Part shown: positions 1 to 8,713 of the stretch, in pieces
Position numbering within the stretch: position 1 is the first letter of the stretch
Layout of the letters: the number at the start of each line of letters is the position of its first letter
Source: Brenneria populi
GTDB taxonomy: Bacteria; Pseudomonadota; Gammaproteobacteria; Enterobacterales; Enterobacteriaceae
Assembly (NCBI RefSeq): GCF_036016195.1
Contig: NZ_JAYWTM010000017.1
Location: 1-64,000 of the forward strand
Length of the DNA: 64,000 nucleotides
Direction of reading: 5' to 3'
Position numbers and translations under genes: made by a program
Notes under the pieces: model-generated
Databases searched by the model: none
What the model saw: only the letters and a program-made list of their open reading frames with translations
What the model was told of the DNA's origin: nothing

Positions 1-330
1 ATCAGTGCGTATGTAAAAAGCAGTTGCTTCACTAAGAGCAAAAAGGATGCAGCCCTAAGGCATTGGGATAAGGTAGCTACCATCGCCGCAGCGATCACCC
101 GCAGACTGGTAGCGAGGCGGGTTGGGAGTCGACCACACAGGTTGGTCCTGCGCGTTGCCTTGAAGGTCGTGGCAACATGGGAATGCTGCGTGCAGCAGCG
201 GTGTGACACTGACAATCTACTGCGCCAAAATCCGTATATCAAGAGGCTAACGCGCTGCGCTTGTTGGCTCCCTAACGGATTTCCATTCCATAGAAATCCG
301 TTCAGGAGCGAGGGAGTCCACAAACAGTAA
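1..330 (+). ncRNA. Highly structured RNA-like segment, possibly the 5' domain of a group II intron
   Basis: This stretch is clearly GC-richer than the island that follows and is dense in stems. I see TTGCT/AGCAA (24-28 with 37-41), GCTACCA/TGGTAGC (76-82 with 107-113) enclosing ATCGC/GCGAT (82-86 with 91-95), GACCA/TGGTC (131-135 with 143-147), GTTGCC/GGCAAC (154-159 with 171-176), TGCTGC/GCAGCA (184-189 with 192-197) and AACGGATTTC/GAAATCCGTT (274-283 with 293-302). GTGCG at 5-9 matches the usual 5' end of bacterial group II introns. One frame is open through to 330 but its translation resembles no family I know. No reverse transcriptase or domain V follows, so if this is an intron it is a 5' fragment. 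The intron identity is inference; the structure is directly visible. Confidence 0.4.
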
Positions 331-459
331 AACAAAAAAACTAAAAGATAGTGGTAAGTAAGGCTACTCAGTCATAAAATATATGTCATTAAGAAAAATA
401 TAATAATAAATAAAAACACAATAACATTAACGTTTTATTTTAAATTAAGAGAATACTCT

Positions 460-1842
460 ATGAGCGCGACCAAAGAAGACCTAAAAGATTTTGAATTTAT
501 CATTTCAGAAGCCATTAGAATAAATAATGGCTTTGAGGAGGAAGGGGCTTTAGATTTTTTAAAAAAAGAATACAATAGAGAATATGGCACCATTGGTATG
601 ATTATAGACACACCAAACAATGGAGATAAAATAACTCTAAAAGTCCCTAGAAGACAAATTTATTTGTCATATTCATCCAATAATAGATTATTGGAGATCA
701 CACAAAGGAAAGTAAAATCATACAAGCTAGGGATGTTAGTTACTATATCAGAATTTAATCGTGACTTACGTGATGCATTATACAATCACCTTTTCATAGA
801 CAAAGGTGAGATTGATATGAAAGGATGTACAAAGATAATAAATAACGCGGTTAAGTTAGCAAAAAGAAAAATGACAAGTGAAGAATTTTATTTTCCCATT
901 CTAGCTCATGGATTAGGGAAAAGAAAAGTGATTATTGGACCCGCAGAGATAATCCCAAGAGATGAAATTTTTGAATATGCAGAAAAGCATATAGAAATTA
1001 CTGTCATTTCTGAAGCTAAAAAATTTTGCGATGCTCATACATTTCCCTTTGAGCATTTCTTAAAGGTAACGATAAGCAGGCGTTCTAAGGAGAGCAGAAC
1101 ACGATTCTCAAAACAAGTAGCGAATTTTATAGTTGGGATTTTACATTTGTTCAGTGAACATTATGGGATATCATCCGAGTTAATCTCTTTATCATTTAAT
1201 CCATATCCAAACTATAATGGATTTTATTTTTCAAAGAAAGATATGGGTGATATTTCTTATAATTTCTCTAGTAAAGGAAGAATATTGTGGAGCGATGAAT
1301 TTTGGATAAAATTCCAAGAAGACATCAGTGGAGATTTAGGTATTGTTTTACATGAGGTTATTAAACTAGCTACTGAACCCAAAGATGATTCAGTTATAAC
1401 TGATAGACTTATAGATGCAATTTACATTTTTAGTAGCGCTCTTCAAGACAAAGATGAAAGTTCAAAATTAATCAAATTAGCAACAGCTCTAGAAAGACTG
1501 GTTAGTCTTTCAAGTGAAGATTACAATGATAAAATTGCTTTAAATTTTAGAAAACGTGTCGCTATATTAGTAAGTTCTTATCATGGTGAATTTGAAAAAT
1601 GGTACATAATAGCACAGGAAATGTATAAAATTAGATCTACAATCGTTCATGGATCATGGTCCTTGTACAGAGATATAGAACCGTTATATGCCAGCAAATA
1701 TAGTGGACTAACAAGTAAAGCAATATTATCTGCTTGTATAGGATTTTATCAACTTGGGTTTGAACGTAAAAATAACGATGAGATTTTAAAAAAATTCTAT
1801 GATTTTCTTCAAAATGAAATTAAAACACCAAGAAATTGTTAA
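460..1842 (+). CDS. HEPN (ApeA-like) domain protein, candidate defence RNase
   Basis: A 460-residue protein that I cannot assign to a named gene. The C-terminal third carries the hallmark of HEPN RNases: an ALERL helix near residues 343-347, then a helix with RSTIVHG at 392-398, giving R392-x4-H397, the layout of ApeA-like HEPN domains. HEPN proteins are usually metal-independent RNases in abortive-infection or toxin systems. The N-terminal 300 residues look alpha/beta and match no family I recognise; they may sense the trigger. There is no signal peptide or membrane segment, so it should be cytoplasmic. The AT-rich codon use contrasts sharply with the GC-rich chromosome and signals horizontal transfer. 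The gene stands alone on its strand and converges on the PIN-domain gene. An AGAGA stretch precedes the ATG. A defence role is inference. Confidence 0.6.
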   Translation: MSATKEDLKDFEFIISEAIRINNGFEEEGALDFLKKEYNREYGTIGMIIDTPNNGDKITLKVPRRQIYLSYSSNNRLLEITQRKVKSYKLGMLVTISEFNRDLRDALYNHLFIDKGEIDMKGCTKIINNAVKLAKRKMTSEEFYFPILAHGLGKRKVIIGPAEIIPRDEIFEYAEKHIEITVISEAKKFCDAHTFPFEHFLKVTISRRSKESRTRFSKQVANFIVGILHLFSEHYGISSELISLSFNPYPNYNGFYFSKKDMGDISYNFSSKGRILWSDEFWIKFQEDISGDLGIVLHEVIKLATEPKDDSVITDRLIDAIYIFSSALQDKDESSKLIKLATALERLVSLSSEDYNDKIALNFRKRVAILVSSYHGEFEKWYIIAQEMYKIRSTIVHGSWSLYRDIEPLYASKYSGLTSKAILSACIGFYQLGFERKNNDEILKKFYDFLQNEIKTPRNC

Positions 1843-1995
1843 AATGTAACATACTCATTACCAACCACCAAGTTAAAATATAAAAAAGGCAATTACACAT
1901 TTTTCATTACAGCCTCTAAAAGACGGCTGATAGCTAATCATTATGCAATGCATTTTTATCTAAAAACATTACGATAGAATTTAAAAATATAATCA

Positions 1996-4197
1996 TTAAT
2001 TAATACCTTTCAATATATCTATAACTTGTTCTTTAAATGCAAGAAAGAAGCCAATAATAGGAGAAATGAAGTTAACATAACCACTCTTCAATACTTTGTT
2101 AAGTACACATTGTTCATAACTAGAGTTTTTCTTTATAATTAACTTCATGCTTTGGATTGAGGAAAAAACTAATACTGTAGCTAAAAATCCTAGTAGAAGT
2201 AAATTATTTGCTTTGTCAAGGTTAAATTTTATACTTATCCATGGGGTTAAATAATGCCAAATAATCCAAGTCAAGATCAAAGGAATAAGTGTATGAAATA
2301 GAACTATTGCTATATATTTCCATCGTTCTATTTTTGATCTGGTTTTTAATTTATCCAATTCCCTTCTCTTTTTAAGATGTCGATTTTCTCTTTTCAATCT
2401 AATAATTTCGTTGTCCTGTCTCTTTTTATCTTTAACATCCTGCTTAGAAGTTTTCTCTTCAATTTTCACACTCTCAATGATTTCTTTATACTCTGCTATT
2501 TTTTGTTCTTTTTCATCTAACTCTTTTTTATACTCATTAGCTAAATCAGAAAATTTTGATTCAATTATAGAAATAATATTCTCATTGCTTTTATCGCCCT
2601 CTTTAATTTTATCTTTTAAAGCAGTGTCAGCTAATATGTGACTCAGAGTATCAACATCAATATCTTTAATATTATTATATGTGGAAAGTTTAGTTATTAT
2701 TTCAAGTGTTATTTGCTCATCTTCTGCATTAAACTCACTAAAAAACAATGGCAAACGCATACTATCCATTATCCCTGACTCTAATTTTTCGCCTCTAGGG
2801 ATCCAAAACTGGATTAACTGCAAAAAATTTGTTGGGTGTAATACTACAGGCAAATTAGATTTATTATACTTTCTCTTTACTTGATCAAATCTTATTAGTG
2901 ACCAATCAAGGGTAACCCCCCAACAATTTTCATTTAATGGAGAGCTTGCAATTTTATCCCTATTATCTTGTATAGCATTCCAAAATATAATGTCATGTAA
3001 GATTGCTTCGTAACGTTTTCTCTCTGAGATTGGTTTATTTTTTTGATGTTCCTCTATTCTAATTAAATCATCAATAACAGATTGTTGGGTTGGATAATGT
3101 AAGGTGGGCCATTCAAGAATTTTTATATTTTTTGAATCTAAAAGTATAGATAACCCTTTAGTATAGGGTAAAAAATAAGCCTCAGGAGATAATGTTTCTT
3201 TATTTTTTTCACATTCTTCGAAAAATTTGGCGATAATACCATTTATTGATCCAGTTCTACGAACGGCAACCGAGAGATTAGGTGAAAATTTGAAGTTTTT
3301 TAATCGTTCTAATTGGTATGACAATACTGATTCAATCTCTTCAAGAGTTCTTCTTAGGACATAATACCGAATGGTTAACCCCCCTATTTTACCAGGCAAT
3401 TCCAGAAGAGATTCAGCAGATTCATTCGATGGATTATCATGTAGTCCTAACACTGAAAAAACAAAATTAGTATCTAGAATTATTTTTATTTCCCTTTGCT
3501 TATTTACTTTATCAAGAGAATCTATTGTTGCCTTGCTTAGTTGTGTTGCCTCTACAAAAAAGTGTGCATTAAGGAGTCTCAGTATGTAATTTTTTGTAGA
3601 TTGGTTACTTGGGCTTAAAAGTTCAGAAATACATCTTTTTAATGAAATATGGTTTTTTTCTGGGTATTTACTCAGGAAACTTCTTAGCCAATCGTGATCT
3701 CTGCGAAGAGATCCATCACGGAGAAATTTATAAGTATTTGCACCAATATTATGTATAGATTTTATTAATTCTTCTTTTAAAAAAAACCAGGCACTATCAT
3801 AATCTATATCTAACCCACTTTCATTTAATGTTTTTTTAAAAAAAATTTCAGTATCTATTTCTTCTTGCTTTGCTTTTAATCTATTCTTAGATAAAAGTTG
3901 CAACTCTGTTTCTGAAAGTGAAAACCTATTATTTATTTTAATAATAGAGTGGCGTGATAAAAGATCATTTATCTGATCTTTAAAATTATCATCTGGAATG
4001 TATAATCCTAGGGTTTTATTTATTTTATCATGTACATATTCCAAAGATACAGGTTCCGGTTCATCACACAAAAAACCTTTAATAATTTGTCCAGTGGCCT
4101 TTTTCCACCATCCACTTTGGTTTAATTCAACATAATGAATCAATGACACTAATTCACTAGGTAATGGCTTAGCCACCATATTCCCCCCCGATATCAT
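1996..4197 (-). CDS. PIN-nuclease protein with coiled coil and C-terminal membrane anchor
   Basis: A 733-residue protein of no named family. Residues 238-440 show a PIN-like acidic set: D242 in ILDTNF, E286/E287 in TLEEIES, D402 in LHDIIFW and D431 in TLDWSL, as expected for a Mg2+-dependent ribonuclease. Residues about 550-620 are a charged coiled coil. Three hydrophobic segments follow, at roughly 627-650, 664-683 and 706-722, so the C-terminus is likely anchored in the inner membrane with the nuclease in the cytoplasm. The N-terminal 230 residues are helical with no clear family. A GGAGAGG about ten bases upstream supports the ATG at 4197; a second in-frame ATG lies at codon 7. Codon use is strongly AT-rich. 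A membrane-tethered nuclease suggests an abortive-infection effector, but that is inference. Confidence 0.6.
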   Translation of the reverse strand: MISGGNMVAKPLPSELVSLIHYVELNQSGWWKKATGQIIKGFLCDEPEPVSLEYVHDKINKTLGLYIPDDNFKDQINDLLSRHSIIKINNRFSLSETELQLLSKNRLKAKQEEIDTEIFFKKTLNESGLDIDYDSAWFFLKEELIKSIHNIGANTYKFLRDGSLRRDHDWLRSFLSKYPEKNHISLKRCISELLSPSNQSTKNYILRLLNAHFFVEATQLSKATIDSLDKVNKQREIKIILDTNFVFSVLGLHDNPSNESAESLLELPGKIGGLTIRYYVLRRTLEEIESVLSYQLERLKNFKFSPNLSVAVRRTGSINGIIAKFFEECEKNKETLSPEAYFLPYTKGLSILLDSKNIKILEWPTLHYPTQQSVIDDLIRIEEHQKNKPISERKRYEAILHDIIFWNAIQDNRDKIASSPLNENCWGVTLDWSLIRFDQVKRKYNKSNLPVVLHPTNFLQLIQFWIPRGEKLESGIMDSMRLPLFFSEFNAEDEQITLEIITKLSTYNNIKDIDVDTLSHILADTALKDKIKEGDKSNENIISIIESKFSDLANEYKKELDEKEQKIAEYKEIIESVKIEEKTSKQDVKDKKRQDNEIIRLKRENRHLKKRRELDKLKTRSKIERWKYIAIVLFHTLIPLILTWIIWHYLTPWISIKFNLDKANNLLLLGFLATVLVFSSIQSMKLIIKKNSSYEQCVLNKVLKSGYVNFISPIIGFFLAFKEQVIDILKGIN

Positions 4198-4674
4198 AAA
4201 AAAACAACCTCTCCTGTTTCCACAATACTATTGCATTACAACATCATTAAAACTGATACGTCAGCTTACAACACTATCTCACGTTAACTAAGCAGCTAAT
4301 CGTTGCACATATACCTATACACCTAGGCCATACTAGTTCAGACATGAAACACCCTTTTTTGACACATTTTATATACAAAACGTACGTTCAGCGTACACCT
4401 GCTCAAAATAGCAGCCCTCAAGGAAAATGTCCTGAACTTTTGATATAAAAAATCATTATTTCCTAGAATATCCGATATCAATAATGAGCTATTGAAATAA
4501 TTAATCTGCTAATCGAAGTATTTACATCACCCTTAGAGGTATTTAAAATAATATTTCTTGTAATCCCTCACACGACTAGGATTGTAGGCCTTATTTATAT
4601 TGTGCAAGGATCAAAGAAACGGCAACTCGTGAAAAGCCGGAAACCTAGCAAAAACTCAAAACGCTCCCCCAAAA

Positions 4675-4695
4675 CGGGTAGTACATCGGGTAGTA
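4675..4695 (+). repeat. Tandem CGGGTAGTA pair
   Basis: Two exact 9-bp copies (4675-4683 and 4687-4695) sit 12 bp apart at the edge of the AT-rich island. Short GGGTAGYA repeats of this kind are found near attachment sites of P4-type integrases, where they may act as arm sites. No integrase gene is present, so an attachment role is only inferred. Confidence 0.35.
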
Positions 4696-4831
4696 AACCG
4701 CCGCAATCACAGAAAAAATTCTACTAATAAGCTAATTTTTAATACTTTTATTTTATATTCAACAAACAGATCCAGAACATCGAATAACGTTTCACGCGAT
4801 CTCGCGTTGTTTCACTAAGTCTCGAAAGGAT

Positions 4832-4862
4832 AAAAAGGCCATTGTAAATCATGGCCTTTTTT
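4832..4862 (+). terminator. Rho-independent, probably bidirectional terminator
   Basis: AAAAAGGCCAT (4832-4842) pairs with ATGGCCTTTTT across an 8-base loop and ends in a run of six T. The matching A run on the left lets it work in both directions. No gene reads into it from the left within this window, so it may belong to a gene lost when the island inserted. Confidence 0.75.
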
Positions 4863-5133
4863 GCTTTATATAGTCTTATGTCGTATCACTACAGCGCGTG
4901 TTTCAGGTGTCTTTAAGGTGTACTTATTCAGTTTTACGCACACTTCTTTAAGTACATCCCCTCTGGTAACGAGCGACATATGAGCAAATTGACCGATATA
5001 CAGATCGGGCATGGATAAAAGCCGTGTACAAGAGCGCTTACATTAAAAGCCCGCTTCCCCAACGACACGAGTCTAAACGGGCAGCACATCGTGCTGTGAC
5101 ACTTGCCATGCCATGGCGAGAAAAGCGTTATTT

Positions 5134-5919
5134 TCACTCCAGCGCCGTCAGCGCGGTGATAAAGCGGGAAAACAGTTCGCCCTGCGAGCCGATGCGCAGT
5201 TTAACGTAGAGGTTGCGCTTGTGAATGCGCACCGTTCCCGGCGAGATGCCGAGCGCTTGGCTGGTCGCTTTGGCCGAGTATCCCTTGAGGATATACCCCA
5301 CGATTTCCGCCTCGCGCGGCGTCAGCAGATTGGAGCCGATATTCTGGAAGGCCCTGTCGATCAAATCGACCAGCTTAGGTTCCTGCGAAGGAGACGGCCG
5401 CTCGGCGAATTGCTGCACCAAACTCCCCCAGTTGCGGCGCGCAGCGGCGTTGACGAACGGCAGCACATCGCGCAGTTTGCGAAACTCCCGGGCCGAGAAC
5501 CGGCGGGATTCCCGCATGGCCGATATCACGACGCTCACCCCCTGGCCGGAGTTGACCATAAAGCCGATCTCCTCGGCCAGACCGGTCTGGATATAGTAAT
5601 TACGGAAGTACTCGCCCTGATAGAAGCGGTCGGGGGCCAAATCGCGCAGCCTCACCAGGCAAGGCGCGGCGCAGGCGGCCGCATGACGAAAGAACCGGTC
5701 TAAAAGATAAGGACCGGCCTGATAGTCATCGACCATCACGCGGCGTTTTTTATCCGGGAAATCATCATGTAGCGCAAGGGGTTTGCGCCCTTCGTAATAG
5801 GCGAAAATCACCGTATATTCGAAAGGCACAACGGTGCGCAGCGCGTCGATCAAACTGGGGGCGAAATCCGGCGTGCCCAGGGAATCCACAACTTTAGCAC
5901 TGCTCTCGACCCAATCCAC
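5134..5919 (-). CDS. LuxR-family transcriptional regulator
   Basis: A 261-residue regulator. The C-terminal segment (about 195-255) is a typical LuxR/FixJ helix-turn-helix: LTPREAEIV, then GYSAKATSQALGIS and a recognition helix with TVRIHKRNLYVKL. The N-terminal 190 residues show no receiver or autoinducer-binding domain that I recognise and may sense a small ligand. The start is GTG, with AAGGAG nine bases upstream. It is divergent from the polyamine-type ABC transporter operon at 6378-10395, with about 460 bp between them. Control of that operon is the natural guess from this arrangement, but no operator was identified. Confidence 0.8.
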   Translation of the reverse strand: MDWVESSAKVVDSLGTPDFAPSLIDALRTVVPFEYTVIFAYYEGRKPLALHDDFPDKKRRVMVDDYQAGPYLLDRFFRHAAACAAPCLVRLRDLAPDRFYQGEYFRNYYIQTGLAEEIGFMVNSGQGVSVVISAMRESRRFSAREFRKLRDVLPFVNAAARRNWGSLVQQFAERPSPSQEPKLVDLIDRAFQNIGSNLLTPREAEIVGYILKGYSAKATSQALGISPGTVRIHKRNLYVKLRIGSQGELFSRFITALTALE

Positions 5920-6377
5920 CCAAGCCTGCTCCTTAACACGTTTTTCTGCCCATCAGACCGAACGATAAAACTAAAATATCTTGGTCCATCAATAAAATAT
6001 TATTAATTCAGTCACGCTTAATTCTGTGCATAAGTCAAATATAAATAATTTATATTGTCGACGGATGCCTCGCGTAAAAATCGCCGTTCGTCATTTATAT
6101 TTAGGCCATTTTCAGCCGCTTCCGGCTGCCTATTTTTCGGCATATTTTCCCCTCCCGCCACGTGAAATATGACGGATATAAATAGGAAATTCATATAGCA
6201 AATCATTGGCGAAGGCGCGCCCGGCGGCCCTTTCCGCCGTTCGCTCCCCCGGTTTTATTTGAAATGGCGGATCTCTATGCTTTTTGAGGTATATACACCC
6301 CTGCGGAAAATTCCTACTCTTTTTTTCGATAAAGAAATAAACCGTTTCTGACGCATTTGACGGGAGAAGAGGGATAT
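5920..6377. promoter_or_regulatory. Divergent regulatory region between luxR-type gene and ABC operon
   Basis: The 458 bp hold no supportable gene. The part next to the regulator is AT-rich (5960-6060) and likely contains its promoter. I see no clear operator, riboswitch or terminator. Confidence 0.4.
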
Positions 6378-7523
6378 ATGACATATGCGACATACGCCAC
6401 GCGCGCACCCGCTTTGCGTTCCGCCGATACCATCGCAGAATTCATTAACACCACCAAACGCTATGGTGATGTGCTGGCCGCGGACCAATTAAACTTACGC
6501 ATCGCCAAAGGCGAATTTCTATCCTTTCTTGGGCCTTCCGGCTGCGGCAAAACCACGGCGCTCAGAATGCTGGCGGGATTCGAGATGCCGAGCGACGGCG
6601 ATATTCTGATCGACGGCCGTGAAGTGGGCGATACGCCGGCCCATCACCGCCCGGTGAATATGGTCTTTCAGCACTATGCCCTTTTCCCTCACATGACGGT
6701 AGCGCAGAACGTCGCCTATGGCCTGCGCCAGCGCCGTCCGAAGATACCGCGCGCCGAGATCGACAAACGCGTCGGCCAGGCGCTGGAAACCGTCCGTCTG
6801 ACGGAGTTCGGCGCGCGCCGCACCTGGCAAATGTCGGGCGGCCAGCAGCAGCGCGTGGCGTTGGCGCGCGCTATCGTCAACGAACCGAAAATTTTACTGC
6901 TCGATGAGCCGATGGCGGCGCTCGACGCCAGGCTGCGGGCGGAAATGCAGGTAGAGCTGCTCAGCCTGCAGCGCACGCTGGGCATCACGTTCATTCTCGT
7001 CACCCACGACCAGCAGGAGGCGCTGGCGATGTCGGACCGCATCTGCATCATGGGTAAAGGCCGCATCGCCCAAATCGGCACGCCGCGGGAGCTGTACGAT
7101 CGCCCCGCCAACCGCTACGTCGCCGGCTTCATCGGGCGCGCGAACATTTTTGCCGGAAGCGTCTCCTCCGTTGCAGGCGGTATGGCGCAGGTGGCGCTGG
7201 ATGCGGGCTTATCTGTCGTGGTGGAGACAATAGCGCCGACCAGCGCCGGTCAAAGGGTCGAGGTCGCCGTGCGCCCCGAGGCGTTGCGCCTGACGTCCCA
7301 GATCTCTGCGGCGCCCAGAGAGTCGAGCGTCATATCCGCCACCGTCTTGCAACGCATCTTTCTCGGCGAACATATCGAATTCCTGCTTAGCCATCCTGAA
7401 CTCGGCAACGTGCTGGTGATGGTGCCGAGGCAGGCGGAAAAAGCGCTGTGCGACGCCGATGTGGGCAGCCTGATCCACGTTGTCTGGGAGCACGGAACGG
7501 GCCTGATCCTGGGCCAGGATTGA
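6378..7523 (+). CDS. Polyamine-type ABC transporter, ATP-binding protein (PotA family)
   Basis: ATPase of an importer of the spermidine/putrescine class. It has Walker A GPSGCGKTT at 52-60, a Q-loop in VFQHYALFPH, the ABC signature SGGQQQR at 153-159, Walker B LLLDEP near 173-178, and the switch histidine in VTHDQQEA. A TOBE-like C-terminal region of about 130 residues follows. I chose the ATG at 6378 because GAGAAGAGGGA lies just upstream; an in-frame TTG at 6357 is less likely. It heads an operon with a binding protein, two permeases and a dehydrogenase. The true substrate may be a polyamine or a related amine and cannot be read from sequence. Confidence 0.9.
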   Translation: MTYATYATRAPALRSADTIAEFINTTKRYGDVLAADQLNLRIAKGEFLSFLGPSGCGKTTALRMLAGFEMPSDGDILIDGREVGDTPAHHRPVNMVFQHYALFPHMTVAQNVAYGLRQRRPKIPRAEIDKRVGQALETVRLTEFGARRTWQMSGGQQQRVALARAIVNEPKILLLDEPMAALDARLRAEMQVELLSLQRTLGITFILVTHDQQEALAMSDRICIMGKGRIAQIGTPRELYDRPANRYVAGFIGRANIFAGSVSSVAGGMAQVALDAGLSVVVETIAPTSAGQRVEVAVRPEALRLTSQISAAPRESSVISATVLQRIFLGEHIEFLLSHPELGNVLVMVPRQAEKALCDADVGSLIHVVWEHGTGLILGQD

Positions 7524-7548
7524 CCTTCTCCAATACAGGAGCACCACC

Positions 7549-8703
7549 ATGAAAGACGATAACAAGCCAATCAGCCGGCAGAAGTTTATGGAACAGCTGC
7601 GCCGCTATCAAAAGGGATCGATCTCGCGCCGCCATTTTTTGGGCATTACCGGGCTGGGCACCGCGATGGCAGTAATGGGGACCGCGATGCCCTCGCTGCT
7701 GTTCGGCCGCGCCGAAGCCGCCCAGTTGGGCAATCGCGTCGTATTGGCCACCTGGCCGAACTACCACGATCCGGCCAATTTCGATATCTTCGCCAAACAA
7801 TCGGGCGTGCGGACGCTGGTCAATGTCTTCGGTTCGAACGAAGAAATGCTGGCCAAACTGCAGGCGGGCGGCAGCGGCTGGGACGTGTTCGTGCCGACCA
7901 ACTACACGATTTCGACCTATGTCGAGGCCGGCCTGATCGAGCCGCTGGATCTGTCCAAACTGCCGAACTATAGCCCCGCGGCCTTTGACAAACGCTTCTC
8001 TGAAGCGGGCATGGTCGACGGTAAGCTTTATGCCGTGCCGAAGAACTGGGGCACCACCGGCATGGCATGGGACAGCACCAAGAGCGAGACGCCGCTGACC
8101 AGTTGGAAAATGTTCTTTGACCTGACGCGCGATCGCTTTTCCGGCCGGACCATCGTGCATGACTATCAGCTGACGACGATCGGCAACGCGCTGAAATACT
8201 ACGGCTACTCCTTTAATTCCATCGATGCGAAAGAGCTGGCCGACGCGGAGAAGCTGCTGCTGGAGATCAAGCCGCACCTGTTCGCCATCACTTCCGACTA
8301 CCAACCGCCGATGCGCAACGGCGACGCCTGGCTGACGATGTGCTGGACCGGCGAAGGGAAGCAGATGAACCGCGACATGTCTGAAATACATTTTGCGCTG
8401 GGCGCGGACGGGGGAGAAATTTGGTCGGACTATTACGCCGTGCCGAAGAGCGCGCCGCACCGGGACGCGGCCTATGCGCTGATCAATTTCCTTCTCGACC
8501 CGCAGGTCAACGCGCGCGAAGCGATGGCGCACGGTTTTCCGGTGGCCGACTCGCGGGTGAACGCGCTGCTGCCGCAGGAGATGCTGGAAGATCCCATCCT
8601 ATACCCGGCGGCGGATCTATTGAACGCGCTGGAGTTCGGCACCGCGGTAACCTTGACCAACCCCGATCGGGCGGAACTGATGGCCCGCTTCAAGTCGGCG
8701 TAA
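7549..8703 (+). CDS. Periplasmic polyamine-type substrate-binding protein, Tat-exported (PotD/PotF-like)
   Basis: A 384-residue solute-binding protein. Its N-terminus carries a twin-arginine motif, SRRHFL, near residues 25-30, followed by a hydrophobic stretch and an A-x-A type cleavage region (AEAA near 56-59). It should therefore be exported folded by the Tat system, which is less usual than Sec export for this family. The mature part resembles PotD/PotF proteins: VVLATWPNYHDP at its start, LQAGGSGWDVFVPTNY near 104-119, and GEGKQMN in the C-terminal lobe. It lies 25 bp after the ATPase gene with a GGAG ribosome site, and 10 bp before the first permease. Confidence 0.88.
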   Translation: MKDDNKPISRQKFMEQLRRYQKGSISRRHFLGITGLGTAMAVMGTAMPSLLFGRAEAAQLGNRVVLATWPNYHDPANFDIFAKQSGVRTLVNVFGSNEEMLAKLQAGGSGWDVFVPTNYTISTYVEAGLIEPLDLSKLPNYSPAAFDKRFSEAGMVDGKLYAVPKNWGTTGMAWDSTKSETPLTSWKMFFDLTRDRFSGRTIVHDYQLTTIGNALKYYGYSFNSIDAKELADAEKLLLEIKPHLFAITSDYQPPMRNGDAWLTMCWTGEGKQMNRDMSEIHFALGADGGEIWSDYYAVPKSAPHRDAAYALINFLLDPQVNAREAMAHGFPVADSRVNALLPQEMLEDPILYPAADLLNALEFGTAVTLTNPDRAELMARFKSA

Positions 8704-8713
8704 AGGAGCAAGC

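Larger units (their letters stand above)
4198..5133. other. Long intergenic region at the right end of the AT-rich island
   Basis: No convincing gene lies here. The left half is AT-rich like the island genes and the right half has the base composition of the chromosome, so the junction is near 4.8-5.0 kb. It holds paired CGGGTAGTA repeats, a perfect ACGCGA/TCGCGT hairpin (4794-4807), a 26-bp segment (4806-4831) that partly repeats positions 23-48, and a strong terminator. Short reading frames in 4934-5209 look like chance. No integrase or tRNA gene is visible. Confidence 0.5.

Noticed and set aside
1..330. Retron msr/msd hypothesis for the structured block
   Set aside because: No reverse transcriptase gene is near, and I found no matching a1/a2 inverted ends.
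460..4197. HEPN and PIN genes as a toxin-antitoxin operon
   Set aside because: The genes converge and both are large with intact catalytic motifs; there is no small antitoxin-like partner such as an MNT protein.
4780..4870. tRNA gene as integration target at the right island edge
   Set aside because: No cloverleaf could be formed; the stem at 4832-4862 is a terminator.
7387..8532. 381-codon frame opposite the substrate-binding protein gene
   Set aside because: It is antisense to a gene with clear family motifs and encodes a low-complexity Arg/His-rich product, typical of GC-rich shadows.
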